A DNA stretch of 64,000 bases from Brevibacterium sp. ZH18 (GCF_022748595.1 NZ_JALDSX010000003.1:1-64000), one strand, 5' to 3'. Numbered from the stretch's first letter, positions 46,049 through 54,345 are shown. The notes: generated by a model from the sequence alone, not told the origin. Made by a program: numbers and translations.

Positions 46049-49000
46049 GTCCGCGCTCCGTCGGTGCAGCTTCGACTTCATGTGCCCCGTGGACGGCAGA
46101 AAATTCTGGTGCATCCACCCAGGGTATGACAGGATTGCCGCTGAAATAGGCATGAGCCGGCACGAACTCTCCGCGCATCACCAGCGACGTCGCCCCAACC
46201 GTGGCGTTCGTGCCCAATGTGGACGCCGGCAGGATGACGCTGTTGGGCCCGAGCGTCGAGCCCGACTCCAGCACCACCGTGTCGAGACTCATCACCCGGT
46301 CGTGGAACAGGTGGGTCTGAATCACACAGCCGCGGTTGATCGTCGCATTGTCACCGAGCTCGACGAGGTCGGTCTCCGGCAGCCAGTAGCTCTCACACCA
46401 CACACCGTGGCCGATCTTCGCGCCCATCGCCCGCAGGTACCAGACGATGGCCGGAGTGCCCACAGCATTGCGCGTGAACCACGGGGCCGCGACGAGCTCG
46501 ACGAAGCAGTCGGCCACCTCGTTGCGCCAGATGAACGACGACCACAGAGGATGCTCGCCCGCGCTGATCCGTCCGACGCACACCCACTTCGCGAGCACCG
46601 CGAGGCCTGCGGCCACAGCTCCCGCCGCCATCATCACAATGCCGGAGCTCAGCAGGGCGAGAGCGACGGAGGCGAAGAAGGACGTACCGCCGGCTTCGGC
46701 TCCTCCCGGCAGTCCGAGCAGGAACAGAATCGTGAGTATGACTGCGCCCACGAGTCCACCGCCGACCATCACCGAGGTGATGCGCAGGGTCTCGAAGAAC
46801 GCACGGGCCCCACGCACCCGCAGCGACGGTGCGTAGGTCAGAGCCTCGTCGGCAGCGACGGCGGACCGACGCAGCTGGACCGGGGGAGACCCGAGCCACG
46901 ACGAACCCTTCTTCGCCTTCGCCGGGGCGGTCGAGAGCACAGCGACCAGAGCATTCTTCGGCACCCGCCGCCCGGGAGAGGCGATGCCCGAGTTGCCGAG
47001 GAAGGCTCGCTTGCCGACCTTGGCTCGGCCGGCGCGCATCCACCCGTGTCCGAGCTCGTAGCTGGCGACCATCGTGTCGTCGGCGAGGAACGCCCCTGCC
47101 GCGATGGTGGTCATCTTCGGCACGAACACGACCGTCGAGATCTCGGTTCCTGGCCCCACTTTGGCTCCGAGCAGCCGCAGCCACCAAGGGGTGAGCATCG
47201 ACGCGTAGAGGGGGAACAACAGATCGCGGGCAAGATCGAGCAGTCGCTCGGTGGCCCAGACCCGATAGCCGTTGGCCGACCGGACCGGGAACTCACCCTC
47301 CCTCATTCCGAGCGAGAGGATCCGCACCGAGGCCAGGATGAGCAGTGCGGTGACGAAGAACCAGATGCACGCGATGAGCGGCGACCACGCAAGGACGAGC
47401 CACGGAGACTCGAGAACACCCACACCCGAGACCGCGAGCATGAGCAGAAGGCCGGGAAGCGCGGCGAGGTAGGGCAGCGAGGCATTGATCTGAGAGCCGA
47501 GGGCGTAGAACAGGAACGGCAAGCGACGCCGCGGTGGTGGGGCGGGCCAACTCTTCTTCGCTTTGCCGATCCGCACCGCCGGCGACCCTGAATAGATCTG
47601 GTTGCGGCGCACCTTGCCGGTGACAGCCGAGCCGGCCTCGACGAGCGCACCGGAGCCGATGCGTGCGCCGGGCATGAGCGTTGACCGAGCGCCGACAGTG
47701 GCACCGGCCCCGATCTCGATCGTGCCGATGCGCAGCAGGTCTCCGTCGACCCACCAGCCCTTGAGGTCGACCTCAGGCTCGATGGCCGCACCATCGTCGA
47801 GGGTCAGGAAGCCGGTCACCGGAGGGGCGGAGTGGAGGTCGGCGTCGGGGCCGATCCTGTTTCCGAGCAGTTTCGCGTACCAGGTCACCCAGGGTGCGCT
47901 CGCCACCGATACGGCGGCGGCGAGATCGGCGATGTGCTCGGCCAGCCACAGCCGCTTGTGCACCCATCCCGACCGCGGATAGTCGCCCGGGGTGACCCCG
48001 AGCATGAGCAGACGGGCAGCGAGGGCAGAGATGAGCATCCGGCCCCAGGCCGAGACGAAGACGAGGAACAGCGTGATGATCACGGGCCACGGTGTCGTCG
48101 GCAGGTCCGCACCGAGCCCGGCGCCGAGGTTCGCGAGCACCATGGCGATGACGACCCACCTGACCCCGCCGAGGATGTGGACGGGAATCGCGAGCAGCGT
48201 CTGGAAGATCTGCATCCCCCGAGAGGTCCGCCCGATCGTCCGCCGTGGAGAGGCGGTCGCCGCTGCCCCGTCCTCACGAAGGCACAGTGAGGCCAAAGCG
48301 CCGAAGCGTGGGTGGGCGTAGAGGTCGCCGACGGTGACGCTGGGGTGCTGTGTGCGCAGTCGCGAGACGAGCTGCGCGGCCGCGAGAGATCCGCCGCCGG
48401 CGGTGAAGAAGTCGGTGTTGGATCGGGGTGCTGTGCCGAGGATCGACGCCCATTGCTCGGCGATCCACGAGGTGGCCGGATCGAAGCTCTCGGCAGATTT
48501 TCCTCCGGCAGCGGCTGCAGCGTCATCATCAGCGGCCGCGTCGGACGTCGGCCAGGGCAGAGCATTGCGGTCGACCTTGCCGGAGGTCTTCGTCGGCAGC
48601 TCGTCGATGAGCGTCAGCCGCGGCACAAGGGCCGCGGGAAGTTCGGCGCGCAGCGACTTCTCCCAGCCCGCGATCCGATCTTGAGCGTCACCAATGCTCG
48701 TGGAGATGTAGCCGATGAGCAGGTCCATGCCGCCCGGGGTCGTCTTGACTGCGGCGGCGGCCCCTTCGACGCCGGGCAGCGCCTGGAGTGCGGCGTCGAT
48801 CTCGCCGAGTTCGATCCGTCGCCCACCGAGCTTGATCTGCTCATCGGCACGTCCGACGAAGATGAGCCCGGCCGGATCGGAGATGACGAGGTCGCCGGAC
48901 CGGTAGGCACGATCCCAGCCGAGGGTCGGCATCGGCGCGTACTTCTCGGCGTCCTTAGCCGGGTCGAGGTAGCGGGCCAGGCCGATGCCCCCGATGATGA

Positions 49001-50024
49001 GCTCTCCGGTCTCACCGTCGGCGACCGGGATGCCCTCGCCGTCGACGACGGCCAGTGACCAGCCGGCCAACGGCAGGCCGATCCGAACCGGCTCCGATCC
49101 GTCCAAGCGTGCACCGCAGGCCACAACGGTCGCCTCGGTGGGGCCGTAGGTGTTCCAGACCTCGCGTCCTTCGTCGCTGAGCCGGCGGCCAAGCTCAGGA
49201 GGGCAGGCTTCGCCGCCGAAGATGAGGAGGCGAACGGCGTCGAGGCTCTCCGCCGGCCACAGGGCCGCCAGCGTCGGGACCGTCGAGACCACGGTGATGC
49301 CTCGCGAAGACAGCCACGGGCCGAGGTCCATGCCCGACTTCACGAGCGCACGCGGGGCCGGGACGAGGCACGCGCCATGACGCCAGGCCAGCCACATCTC
49401 CTCGCAGCTCGCGTCGAAGGCTACGGACAGGCCTGCGAGGACGCGGTCCCCGGGACCCAGCGGCTCCTCCTGACAGAACAGGACCGCCTCGGCGTCGACG
49501 AAGGCCGCAGCGGAACGATGGGAGACGGCCACACCCTTGGGTGTGCCGGTCGATCCGGAAGTGAAGATCACCCAGGCGTCGTCGTCGGGGGCAGGTCGGC
49601 GCAGTGCGGAACGATCGAGCGGGCCCCTGTGGTTGCGAGCTTCGATCGCACGGTCGGCGGTGACGATTCCGGCCACAGCCGCCTCGGTGAAGACCGTCGC
49701 AGCTCGCTCCTCGGGATCGTCGACGTCGACGGGGACGTAGGCGGCCCCGACCATCATGGTCGCCAGGATCGACACGTAGAGGTCGACCGAGCCCGAGGGC
49801 ACCCTGATGCCCACCTTGTCACCGGGGCCGATGCCCGCCTCGGCCAGCTGCAGGGCCATGCTGCGGATCTCTGTGATGAGTTCCGAATAGCTGAGGACCG
49901 TGCGTCCGTCATCGAGCGCGGGCTGATCGCCGTGGGCTCCGGTCGTCTCCAGGAGGAGGTCGATGAGAGTGCGGTCCTCGCGGGGACGGGCGACGGGTGG
50001 GTACTGCGCAGAGTATTCGGTCAC
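46041..50024 (-). CDS. Pls/PosA-type membrane NRPS, predicted cationic homopoly(amino acid) synthetase
   Basis: A 1327-residue single-module NRPS without a classical condensation domain. The adenylation domain (about 1-500) has VIFTSGSTGTPKGVAVSH near 155, YGPTEAT near 293 and TKTSGKVDRNALP with Lys483. The carrier domain has FFTAGGGSLAAAQL with Ser546. From about 605 to the end, three homologous units each pair membrane helices with a W-x5-G-x-[RK]-[IV]-G element and a left-handed-helix-like repeat. This A-T-(TM-C)x3 plan and length match epsilon-poly-L-lysine synthetase (about 1319 residues) and PosA. Hand-read specificity residues D204 A205 E208 S247 I268 G270 T292 V300 V301 K483 resemble lysine codes. 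The start is GTG with GGAAAG upstream; translation is coupled to the M1 peptidase. Product unproven. Confidence 0.88.
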   Translation of the reverse strand: MTEYSAQYPPVARPREDRTLIDLLLETTGAHGDQPALDDGRTVLSYSELITEIRSMALQLAEAGIGPGDKVGIRVPSGSVDLYVSILATMMVGAAYVPVDVDDPEERAATVFTEAAVAGIVTADRAIEARNHRGPLDRSALRRPAPDDDAWVIFTSGSTGTPKGVAVSHRSAAAFVDAEAVLFCQEEPLGPGDRVLAGLSVAFDASCEEMWLAWRHGACLVPAPRALVKSGMDLGPWLSSRGITVVSTVPTLAALWPAESLDAVRLLIFGGEACPPELGRRLSDEGREVWNTYGPTEATVVACGARLDGSEPVRIGLPLAGWSLAVVDGEGIPVADGETGELIIGGIGLARYLDPAKDAEKYAPMPTLGWDRAYRSGDLVISDPAGLIFVGRADEQIKLGGRRIELGEIDAALQALPGVEGAAAAVKTTPGGMDLLIGYISTSIGDAQDRIAGWEKSLRAELPAALVPRLTLIDELPTKTSGKVDRNALPWPTSDAAADDDAAAAAGGKSAESFDPATSWIAEQWASILGTAPRSNTDFFTAGGGSLAAAQLVSRLRTQHPSVTVGDLYAHPRFGALASLCLREDGAAATASPRRTIGRTSRGMQIFQTLLAIPVHILGGVRWVVIAMVLANLGAGLGADLPTTPWPVIITLFLVFVSAWGRMLISALAARLLMLGVTPGDYPRSGWVHKRLWLAEHIADLAAAVSVASAPWVTWYAKLLGNRIGPDADLHSAPPVTGFLTLDDGAAIEPEVDLKGWWVDGDLLRIGTIEIGAGATVGARSTLMPGARIGSGALVEAGSAVTGKVRRNQIYSGSPAVRIGKAKKSWPAPPPRRRLPFLFYALGSQINASLPYLAALPGLLLMLAVSGVGVLESPWLVLAWSPLIACIWFFVTALLILASVRILSLGMREGEFPVRSANGYRVWATERLLDLARDLLFPLYASMLTPWWLRLLGAKVGPGTEISTVVFVPKMTTIAAGAFLADDTMVASYELGHGWMRAGRAKVGKRAFLGNSGIASPGRRVPKNALVAVLSTAPAKAKKGSSWLGSPPVQLRRSAVAADEALTYAPSLRVRGARAFFETLRITSVMVGGGLVGAVILTILFLLGLPGGAEAGGTSFFASVALALLSSGIVMMAAGAVAAGLAVLAKWVCVGRISAGEHPLWSSFIWRNEVADCFVELVAAPWFTRNAVGTPAIVWYLRAMGAKIGHGVWCESYWLPETDLVELGDNATINRGCVIQTHLFHDRVMSLDTVVLESGSTLGPNSVILPASTLGTNATVGATSLVMRGEFVPAHAYFSGNPVIPWVDAPEFSAVHGAHEVEAAPTERGHA

Positions 50025-50049
50025 TGGACTTTCCGGGTAGAGCGAAGGA

Positions 50050-50148
50050 GCTGAGTCGGACAGGTGCTGCTGAGTCGGGCAGACCTGCTGAGCCAGTGGT
50101 CGCTGCCGAGTCGAGCAGGTGCTGCCGAGCAGGACAGGTGTCTGCCGC
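50050..50148. repeat. Short shuffled repeats (GCTGAGTCGG / GAGCAGGTGCTGCC) in the synthetase leader
   Basis: Alternating GAGTCG-, CAGGTGCTGC- and GCTGAG-type motifs repeat four to five times directly upstream of the synthetase start, inside its presumed leader. There is no strict period. No coding signal. Confidence 0.65.
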
Positions 50149-50240
50149 TGGACGACGTCGGAGACGATACGGACTCAAGGTGTCGTGAAGGTGAACAGTT
50201 TCCCGTCGATCTGCCGTTTCGACTTCTGGACATCTTCACT

Positions 50241-50246
50241 ATTCTA
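50241..50246 (-). promoter_or_regulatory. Possible -10 (TAGAAT) for the Pls-like gene
   Basis: TAGAAT on the minus strand within a short AT-richer patch, about 217 nt before the GTG at 50024. The -35 is weak. A leader of about 210 nt would include the repeats at 50050-50148. Confidence 0.33.
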
Positions 50247-50334
50247 TGGAGTTTTCATTATCGTCGTGATCGGGCATGACGTGGCCCCGGTGTCCGTGAT
50301 AGATGTACAACGAGGGCCGGGCATACGTCGCCCA

Positions 50335-50442
50335 GTCGAGTATCACCGACGAGTCGAGTATCACCGATAAGTCGAGTTCCACCGATAAGTCGAGTTCCGC
50401 CCACGAGTCGACTGCCGATGACGGGTCGATTTCCCGATGACA
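50335..50442. repeat. 18-bp tandem repeat, six units
   Basis: GTCGA recurs at 50335, 50353, 50371, 50389, 50407 and 50425, an exact 18-bp period. The first four units are most alike (GTCGAGTATCACCGATAA type) and the last two diverged. It lies between the divergent synthetase and amidohydrolase genes, ending 47 nt before the latter. It could be regulatory iterons, but other gaps in the window hold similar minisatellites. Confidence 0.88.
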
Positions 50443-50488
50443 GACCGGTTCTCAATGACGAGCCGGTCATCACAGATGAGGAGTGCAC

Positions 50489-51703
50489 ATGGTCACAGTG
50501 TTTCAGAATGCGAAAGTCTTCGACGGGGTCCGCTTCCTGCCCGGGCGCCGCGACGTCGTCGTCGACGGGGGAGCGATCGTGGGGGTGACCGAGAGTGGTC
50601 AGGGTTCCCACGATGCCGGCGACACCTATGTCGACTGTACGACGAAGACCCTGATCCCAGGCGTCATCGACTGCCACGTGCACCTGACGAGCGCGGGAGC
50701 GGGCAACACATCGGCTTTCCACGATCCGTTCTCCCTGCAGTTCTACAACTCGGTCGATCACATGGAGCGCACGCTCAAGGGCGGTGTGACCACAGTCCGC
50801 GACGCCGGCGGGACCGACCTCGGCGCAAAGGTCGCAGTCGAGACCGGAGTGATCCGCGGCCCCCGACTGTCCATCGCCGTCAACATCATGTCCCAGACCG
50901 GTGGACACGGTGACTTCCACCTGGTCTCCGGCGCTGAGTCCCCGTTCATGGCTCCCCACCCCGGACGCCCTTCCGGTGTCGCCGACGGGCTCGAAGGAGT
51001 GCAGCGCAAGGTGCGCGAACTCCTCCGTGCAGGAGCAGACCACATCAAGATCTGCTCGACCGGTGGCGTGCTCTCCCCGCGGGACGACCCCAAGCACTCC
51101 CAGTTCACCGAGGCAGAGATCGCCGTCATCGTGTCGGAAGCCTCCTCGCAGGGCGCACACGTGATGTCGCACGCCCAGGGTGCTCCCGGCATCAAGAATG
51201 CCGTCCGTGCCGGTGTCCGCTCGATCGAGCACGGCATCTACCTCGATGACGAAGCCATCGACCTCATGCTCGAACACAAGACGTTCCTGGTCCCGACCCT
51301 GCAGGCTCCGCAAGCCGTGATCAAGGCCGCCGAGGCGGGTGCCTCCCTGCCGCAGTCCGTGGTCGACAAGGCGCACTCGGTGATCGAAGCGCACTATTCG
51401 TCGATCTCGAAGGCTCACGAGGCCGGCGTCAAGATCGCGATGGGCACCGATGCCGGAGTCGGCCCGCACGGCGAGAATCTTGAGGAGATCAGCCTGCTGG
51501 CCGGGGTCGGCCTGTCGACGACCGAAGCGCTCGCCGCCGGCACCTCGGTCGCGGCCGAGTTGCTGGGCCACGACAGTGTCGGCCGCATCGCCGAGGGCGC
51601 GCTCGCCGACCTCGTCCTCATCGACGGCGACCTCAGCACCGAGGATGTCAGAGGAATCGAGAACAAGGTGAGCTCCGTCTACCTCAACGGCGCACTCGTC
51701 TGA
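50489..51703 (+). CDS. Metal-dependent amidohydrolase (imidazolonepropionase/dipeptidase-like)
   Basis: A 404-residue amidohydrolase-superfamily protein. It has the metal-ligand motif DCHVHL, the Lys in HIKICSTGGV that would be carboxylated, HAQG and SIEHGIYLDDE His motifs, and the catalytic Asp in GTDAG. It resembles the group that includes Xaa-Pro and Xaa-Arg/Lys dipeptidases. The ATG at 50489 has GAGGAG five bases upstream. It is divergent from the Pls-like synthetase, so cleavage of short basic peptides is attractive but unproven; other N-acyl or cyclic amide substrates are possible. Confidence 0.82.
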   Translation: MVTVFQNAKVFDGVRFLPGRRDVVVDGGAIVGVTESGQGSHDAGDTYVDCTTKTLIPGVIDCHVHLTSAGAGNTSAFHDPFSLQFYNSVDHMERTLKGGVTTVRDAGGTDLGAKVAVETGVIRGPRLSIAVNIMSQTGGHGDFHLVSGAESPFMAPHPGRPSGVADGLEGVQRKVRELLRAGADHIKICSTGGVLSPRDDPKHSQFTEAEIAVIVSEASSQGAHVMSHAQGAPGIKNAVRAGVRSIEHGIYLDDEAIDLMLEHKTFLVPTLQAPQAVIKAAEAGASLPQSVVDKAHSVIEAHYSSISKAHEAGVKIAMGTDAGVGPHGENLEEISLLAGVGLSTTEALAAGTSVAAELLGHDSVGRIAEGALADLVLIDGDLSTEDVRGIENKVSSVYLNGALV

Positions 51704-51717
51704 GCGAGACCAGCCCG

Positions 51718-51870
51718 GCTGACTGGGTGGCTGGGTGGCTGGCTGACTGGGTGGCTGGCTGGCTGACTGGCTGACTGGCTGACTGGCGGGTTGACTGGCT
51801 GACTGGCTGACTGGCGGGTTGACTGGCTGACTGGCGGGGCAAATGCCTGGTTGCCTGGTTGCCTGGTTGC
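51718..51870. repeat. Octamer-type minisatellite (GGCTGACT) and TGCCTGGT units
   Basis: More than a dozen GGCTGACT/GGTGGCTG units, interrupted by GGCGGGTT, are followed by three TGCCTGGT units. It directly follows the amidohydrolase stop. Non-coding by all signs. Confidence 0.88.
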
Positions 51871-52018
51871 GAGCTTCAGAACCGCAGCGCTAGGAGCCGC
51901 TGACTCACCGGATCGACGGTCGAGTCGGCGGCTCCTCTGCGCCGCCTGGCTGCAAGCGTGTGCTCCCGCTGAACGCGTGAGGGGAAGCGCCGTCATGGGC
52001 GAGTACTCATCCCCTAAG

Positions 52019-52037
52019 TGAGGACAGTCTTACCTCA
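52019..52037. promoter_or_regulatory. DtxR/IdeR-type iron box
   Basis: TGAGGACAGTCTTACCTCA matches every fixed position of the pattern TNAGGNNAGNCTNACCTNA (my recollection of the DtxR/IdeR consensus) and is extended to an 8-bp inverted repeat AAGTGAGG/CCTCACTT (52016-52040). It covers the -35 region of the promoter whose -10 is at 52045, the usual place for repression by iron-loaded DtxR. Confidence 0.65.
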
Positions 52038-52044
52038 CTTGGAG

Positions 52045-52050
52045 TAGACT
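52045..52050 (+). promoter_or_regulatory. -10 element (TAGACT) downstream of the iron box
   Basis: TAGACT lies 18 nt after AGGACA (52021-52026), a partial -35 inside the iron box. The predicted start (+7) is 52057, the G of a GTG codon that opens a 14-codon frame. Confidence 0.5.
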
Positions 52051-52056
52051 TCCGGT

Positions 52057-52101
52057 GTGAGCAACAGAGGAGACCATCGCGAGAGCTGCGAACGACCATG
52101 A
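52057..52101 (+). CDS. Putative leaderless 14-codon leader peptide
   Basis: A GTG exactly at the predicted transcription start opens a frame MSNRGDHRESCERP whose TGA overlaps the ATG of the next gene (ATGA). The arrangement is typical of leaderless translation coupled to a downstream gene. The peptide itself has no recognisable function. It could equally be ordinary leader sequence, since AGAGGAGA (52066-52073) lies within it, although that is 24 nt from the ATG. Confidence 0.4.
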   Translation: MSNRGDHRESCERP

Positions 52102-52625
52102 ACCCATTGGACTGGTCATTTCCGCTCGCTGTCACCTGGCTCATCATGTTCGGCATCATTCTTGTCCGCGCCGGCGGAACCTATCTGCTCGGCCGCTTGG
52201 CCCGCCGCGGCATCCGCAGAGTCGACCGCATCGATGCGATCATGTCCGGTCCGAAGTATCGGAAGGCCGAGGCGATGATCGACCGCTACGGGGCACCTGT
52301 GATCGCCGTGAGCTTCCTGATGATCGGGGTCCAGACCGTCCTCAATCTGGCTGCCGGAACGAGCGCCATGAGCTATCGCCGCTATGTCCCCGCGCTTGTC
52401 GTCGGCGGATCGGTGTGGGCGCTCATCTACTCGACCGTCGGCTTCATCGGATTCAAGACGCTGGCCATGGCCTACGCCTCAGCGCCGGGCCTGACGATCG
52501 GAGTCAGCGTATGCTTCCTCCTCGCGGTCGGCGGCCTCATCATCGGGTTGAAGAAGAGCCCTGAGCAGGAGGAGACAGGCTCGGAATCCGCCCCATCCAA
52601 GCGCGCCGGATCTGAATCAGCCTGA
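52098..52625 (+). CDS. Small DedA/VTT-like membrane protein, probably iron-regulated
   Basis: A 175-residue protein with about four hydrophobic segments (residues about 9-30, 72-90, 100-125, 132-155) and a GAPVIAVSFLMIGVQTVLNLAAG block like the core of DedA/VTT proteins. The tail is hydrophilic. DedA-type proteins handle undecaprenyl phosphate, phospholipid or proton-coupled functions. The iron box upstream suggests expression under iron limitation. The family call is moderate. Confidence 0.6.
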   Translation: MNPLDWSFPLAVTWLIMFGIILVRAGGTYLLGRLARRGIRRVDRIDAIMSGPKYRKAEAMIDRYGAPVIAVSFLMIGVQTVLNLAAGTSAMSYRRYVPALVVGGSVWALIYSTVGFIGFKTLAMAYASAPGLTIGVSVCFLLAVGGLIIGLKKSPEQEETGSESAPSKRAGSESA

Positions 52626-52701
52626 TCTGAATCCGTCTGACCTCATTCTGCTGAGCCAGGGCCCGCCTCGGCGCTGGTCGTCCGGTCCGCACCCGTGCGG
52701 G

Positions 52702-54177
52702 TCAGCCCTTCGGGGATGTCGACGGGGAGGTTGAGAAGTCCTCGGTCATGTCCTCGAGCTCGATGCCTTTAGTCTCGGGCACCTTCCACCAGACGAAGAA
52801 GAACGAGAGGATCGCGAAGAACGCGTAGAAGCCGTACGCGAAGGTCAGGCTGATGTCGGCGAAGATCGGGAACGTCGTCGAGATGGCGAAGTTCGCGATC
52901 CATTGGGCGGCAGCCGCGACAGCGAGTGCGCCGGCGCGGATCCGATTGGGGAACATCTCACCCAAGAGCACCCAGACCAGTGGCCCCCAGGTGGCTCCGA
53001 AGCCGACGACGAAGACGTTCGCGGACACCAGGGCGACAATCGACCAGGGCGCTCCCAGCTGAGCGCTCGTCGTGCCGTCCGCGGCCGTGACGAGTTCGGC
53101 GAACGAGAATGACACGGCCATCATCGCCAACGAGATCCCCATCAGGCACGAACCCGCCAGCAGCATCTTCCGGCGCCCGACCCTGTCGACGAGGAGGATC
53201 GCGACGATCGTGACGATGATGTTCGTGACCGAGGTGATGACCGACGTCAGCAGTGCACTGGACTCGTCGAATCCGACGGACTTCCACAAGGTCGTCGAGT
53301 AGTAGAAGATGACGTTGATGCCGACGAACTGCTGGAAGACAGAGAGCAGGATGCCGATCCACACGATCGGTTTGAGTCCGAAGCGGTTTCCGATGAGGTC
53401 CTTGAAGGACTCTCTGTCTTCGCGTTTGAGCGACTCGCGGATCCGGCCGATGAGCGAGTCCGCGTCGGTGACGCCGGTGAAGTCGCGCAGCACCCGAGCG
53501 GCTTCGTCCTCTCGGCCGCGGGCGACGAGGAAGCGGGGAGACTCGGGCAGGCCCAAAGCCATGAGACCGTAGACGACGGCGGGAATGGCTTCGACCATAA
53601 ACATCCAGCGCCAGGTCGCGATGCCCAGCCACCAGGTGTCGGCAGCCCCGCCGGAGAGCGAAGCGAGGAGGGCGTTCGACAGGAGAGCGGCGAAGATGCC
53701 GGTCACGATCGCCAGCTGCTGCAGCGAGCCGAGACGTCCGCGCACCCGGGCGGGCGACACCTCGGCGATATAAGCAGGAGCGATCACCGAGGCGGCTCCG
53801 ACGCCCAGCCCGCCGACCATTCGCCAGATGATGAGGTCGGTGACCCCGAAGGCCAGCCCCGACCCGATGGCCGAGACGAGGAACAGGATCGCTGCGACGA
53901 CCATGACCGGGAGACGGCCGAACCGGTTGGCGAGACTGCCCGCGAACCATGCGCCCAAGGCGCAGGCCAGGAGTGCGGACGAGACCGCGAATCCCTTGAG
54001 CCCGGCATTGAGCGCGAACTCCTCGGCCAGTGCATCCACGGCCCCATTGATGACGGCGGTGTCGAATCCGAACAGGAAGCCGCCCAGTGCGGCCGCCAGT
54101 GAGATTCCGACGATGCGGGAGTTCACTCGCTCTGTGCCGTGGAGCCTGCCATCAGACGTCGGTTCGGGCTGGGACAC
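52702..54177 (-). CDS. Sugar porter (MFS) family transporter
   Basis: A 491-residue, 12-segment MFS protein with sugar-porter hallmarks: GGFLFGFDTAVINGA in TM1, the R-F-G-R-x-P motif NRFGRLP, the PESPRFL motif after TM6 and DRVGRRKML between TM8 and TM9, with a PETKGIELEDM motif near the C-terminus. It probably imports a sugar or polyol by H+ symport. It is convergent with the VTT gene and divergent from the antiporter gene across a minisatellite. Confidence 0.9.
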   Translation of the reverse strand: MSQPEPTSDGRLHGTERVNSRIVGISLAAALGGFLFGFDTAVINGAVDALAEEFALNAGLKGFAVSSALLACALGAWFAGSLANRFGRLPVMVVAAILFLVSAIGSGLAFGVTDLIIWRMVGGLGVGAASVIAPAYIAEVSPARVRGRLGSLQQLAIVTGIFAALLSNALLASLSGGAADTWWLGIATWRWMFMVEAIPAVVYGLMALGLPESPRFLVARGREDEAARVLRDFTGVTDADSLIGRIRESLKREDRESFKDLIGNRFGLKPIVWIGILLSVFQQFVGINVIFYYSTTLWKSVGFDESSALLTSVITSVTNIIVTIVAILLVDRVGRRKMLLAGSCLMGISLAMMAVSFSFAELVTAADGTTSAQLGAPWSIVALVSANVFVVGFGATWGPLVWVLLGEMFPNRIRAGALAVAAAAQWIANFAISTTFPIFADISLTFAYGFYAFFAILSFFFVWWKVPETKGIELEDMTEDFSTSPSTSPKG

Positions 54178-54345
54178 GTCGGCCTCCTGGAGTTGGTGCG
54201 CCTTTGCGGACGGCGCGAAGGCAGAATCGTCGGTTCGCGGTCAGCGAATCCAGACCAGCGTAATCCACGTGCTGCTGTGGGGCACGCACACCGCATCCAC
54301 AGGCAATGTGGGGCCTGTCACATCGTGGGCCTGGTGTCCCACCAC

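Noticed and set aside
46005-47591. Plus-strand 528-codon frame opposite the Pls-like gene
   Set aside because: Arg/Asp/Glu-rich antisense shadow without a ribosome site; the minus strand encodes clear NRPS and membrane domains.
50335-50442. CRISPR array
   Set aside because: The 18-bp units are directly adjacent with no spacers, and no cas genes are present. The same reasoning applies to the other tandem repeats.
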